In this document: one piece after another, positions 5,736 to 5,882 of the stretch
Layout of the letters: every line of letters starts with the position of its first letter
How positions within the stretch are numbered: position 1 is the first letter of the stretch
From: DATGHS01 sp035307785
GTDB taxonomy: Bacteria > Planctomycetota > Planctomycetia > Gemmatales > Gemmataceae
Reading direction: 5' to 3'
DNA length: 5,882 bases
Assembly (NCBI GenBank): GCA_035307785.1
Contig: DATGHS010000195.1
Location: forward strand, 1-5,882
Translations under genes and position numbers: made by a program
Notes under the pieces: model-generated
Seen by the model: the letters and a program-made list of their open reading frames with translations, nothing else
Database searches by the model: none
Told to the model about the DNA's origin: nothing

Positions 5736-5882
5736 TCATGTCTTCGATTTGCCGAGGACCAATTTCAGGGTCACGTCTTCGCCATTGCGCTCGACGACGA
5801 TCGTGACGGTTTGGCCGGGCCATTTCTTTTTCAGCAAGTTGGCGATGTCGTCGTAGTTGGCCACTTCCTTGCCCTCCACTTT
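5736..5882 (-). CDS. C-terminal end of a PDZ domain protein (partial, enters from the right edge)
   Basis: An open minus-strand frame runs from the window edge to a TGA at 5736-5738 and gives the last 48 residues of a protein. It reads KVEGKEVANYDDIANLLKKK, then a strand GQTVTIVVERNGE, then VTLKLVLGKS. This is the second half of a PDZ domain: the 'inquiry' strand xVEGKxV, the last helix and the closing beta strands, as seen at the end of HtrA-type proteins. The start, any protease domain and any signal peptide lie outside the window. It is 97 bases upstream of, and on the same strand as, the secreted trypsin/PDZ gene, so the two probably form an operon with related roles in the envelope. Confidence 0.8.
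   Translation of the reverse strand, partial: KVEGKEVANYDDIANLLKKKWPGQTVTIVVERNGEDVTLKLVLGKSKT

Overview
The window looks like chromosomal DNA from a member of the Planctomycetota, probably close to the Pirellulales. The best evidence is a pair of tandem DUF1501 proteins with twin-arginine leaders, a family greatly expanded in that phylum. Further support comes from a secreted trypsin/PDZ protein with a Lys/Glu-rich tail, rather weak Shine-Dalgarno signals, and short GC-rich palindromes between genes. No rRNA, tRNA, CRISPR array, insertion sequence or phage gene is visible. The placement is by family recognition only.

Layout. (1) 23-1081, minus: a protein with a von Willebrand factor A-like start (DxSxS motif), a proline-rich linker and a CxxC zinc-ribbon-like segment; function unknown. 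(2) 1082-1274: a divergent intergenic region holding two inverted copies of a 34-base palindromic element and a good sigma70-like promoter facing right. (3) 1275-2708 and 2736-4181, plus: two DUF1501 proteins, 27 bases apart and probably one transcript. (4) 4182-4252: a short convergent gap almost filled by a 19-base-arm imperfect hairpin. (5) 4253-5638, minus: a secreted trypsin-fold protein in which a PDZ domain sits inside the protease domain and two of three catalytic residues are replaced. (6) 5639-5735: a spacer with a 7-bp perfect palindrome and a decayed relative. (7) 5736-5882, minus: the C-terminal end of another PDZ protein, entering from the right.

How the genes may work together. 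The two DUF1501 proteins are predicted to be exported in folded form by Tat and to carry an alkaline-phosphatase-like metal site. Their substrate is unknown. The usual DUF1549/DUF1553 partner of such genes is not in the window. The two minus-strand PDZ proteins at the right probably form their own operon for envelope protein binding or quality control. Nothing ties the left-hand vWA-like gene to the others except position.

The points most worth a second look are the PDZ-in-protease architecture with a Ser/Asp/Cys 'triad', the inverted palindrome pair with a compensatory base-pair change that has probably misled start calls on both sides, and the presence of three different palindrome types in the intergenic gaps. 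I do not see a convincing new multi-gene system.
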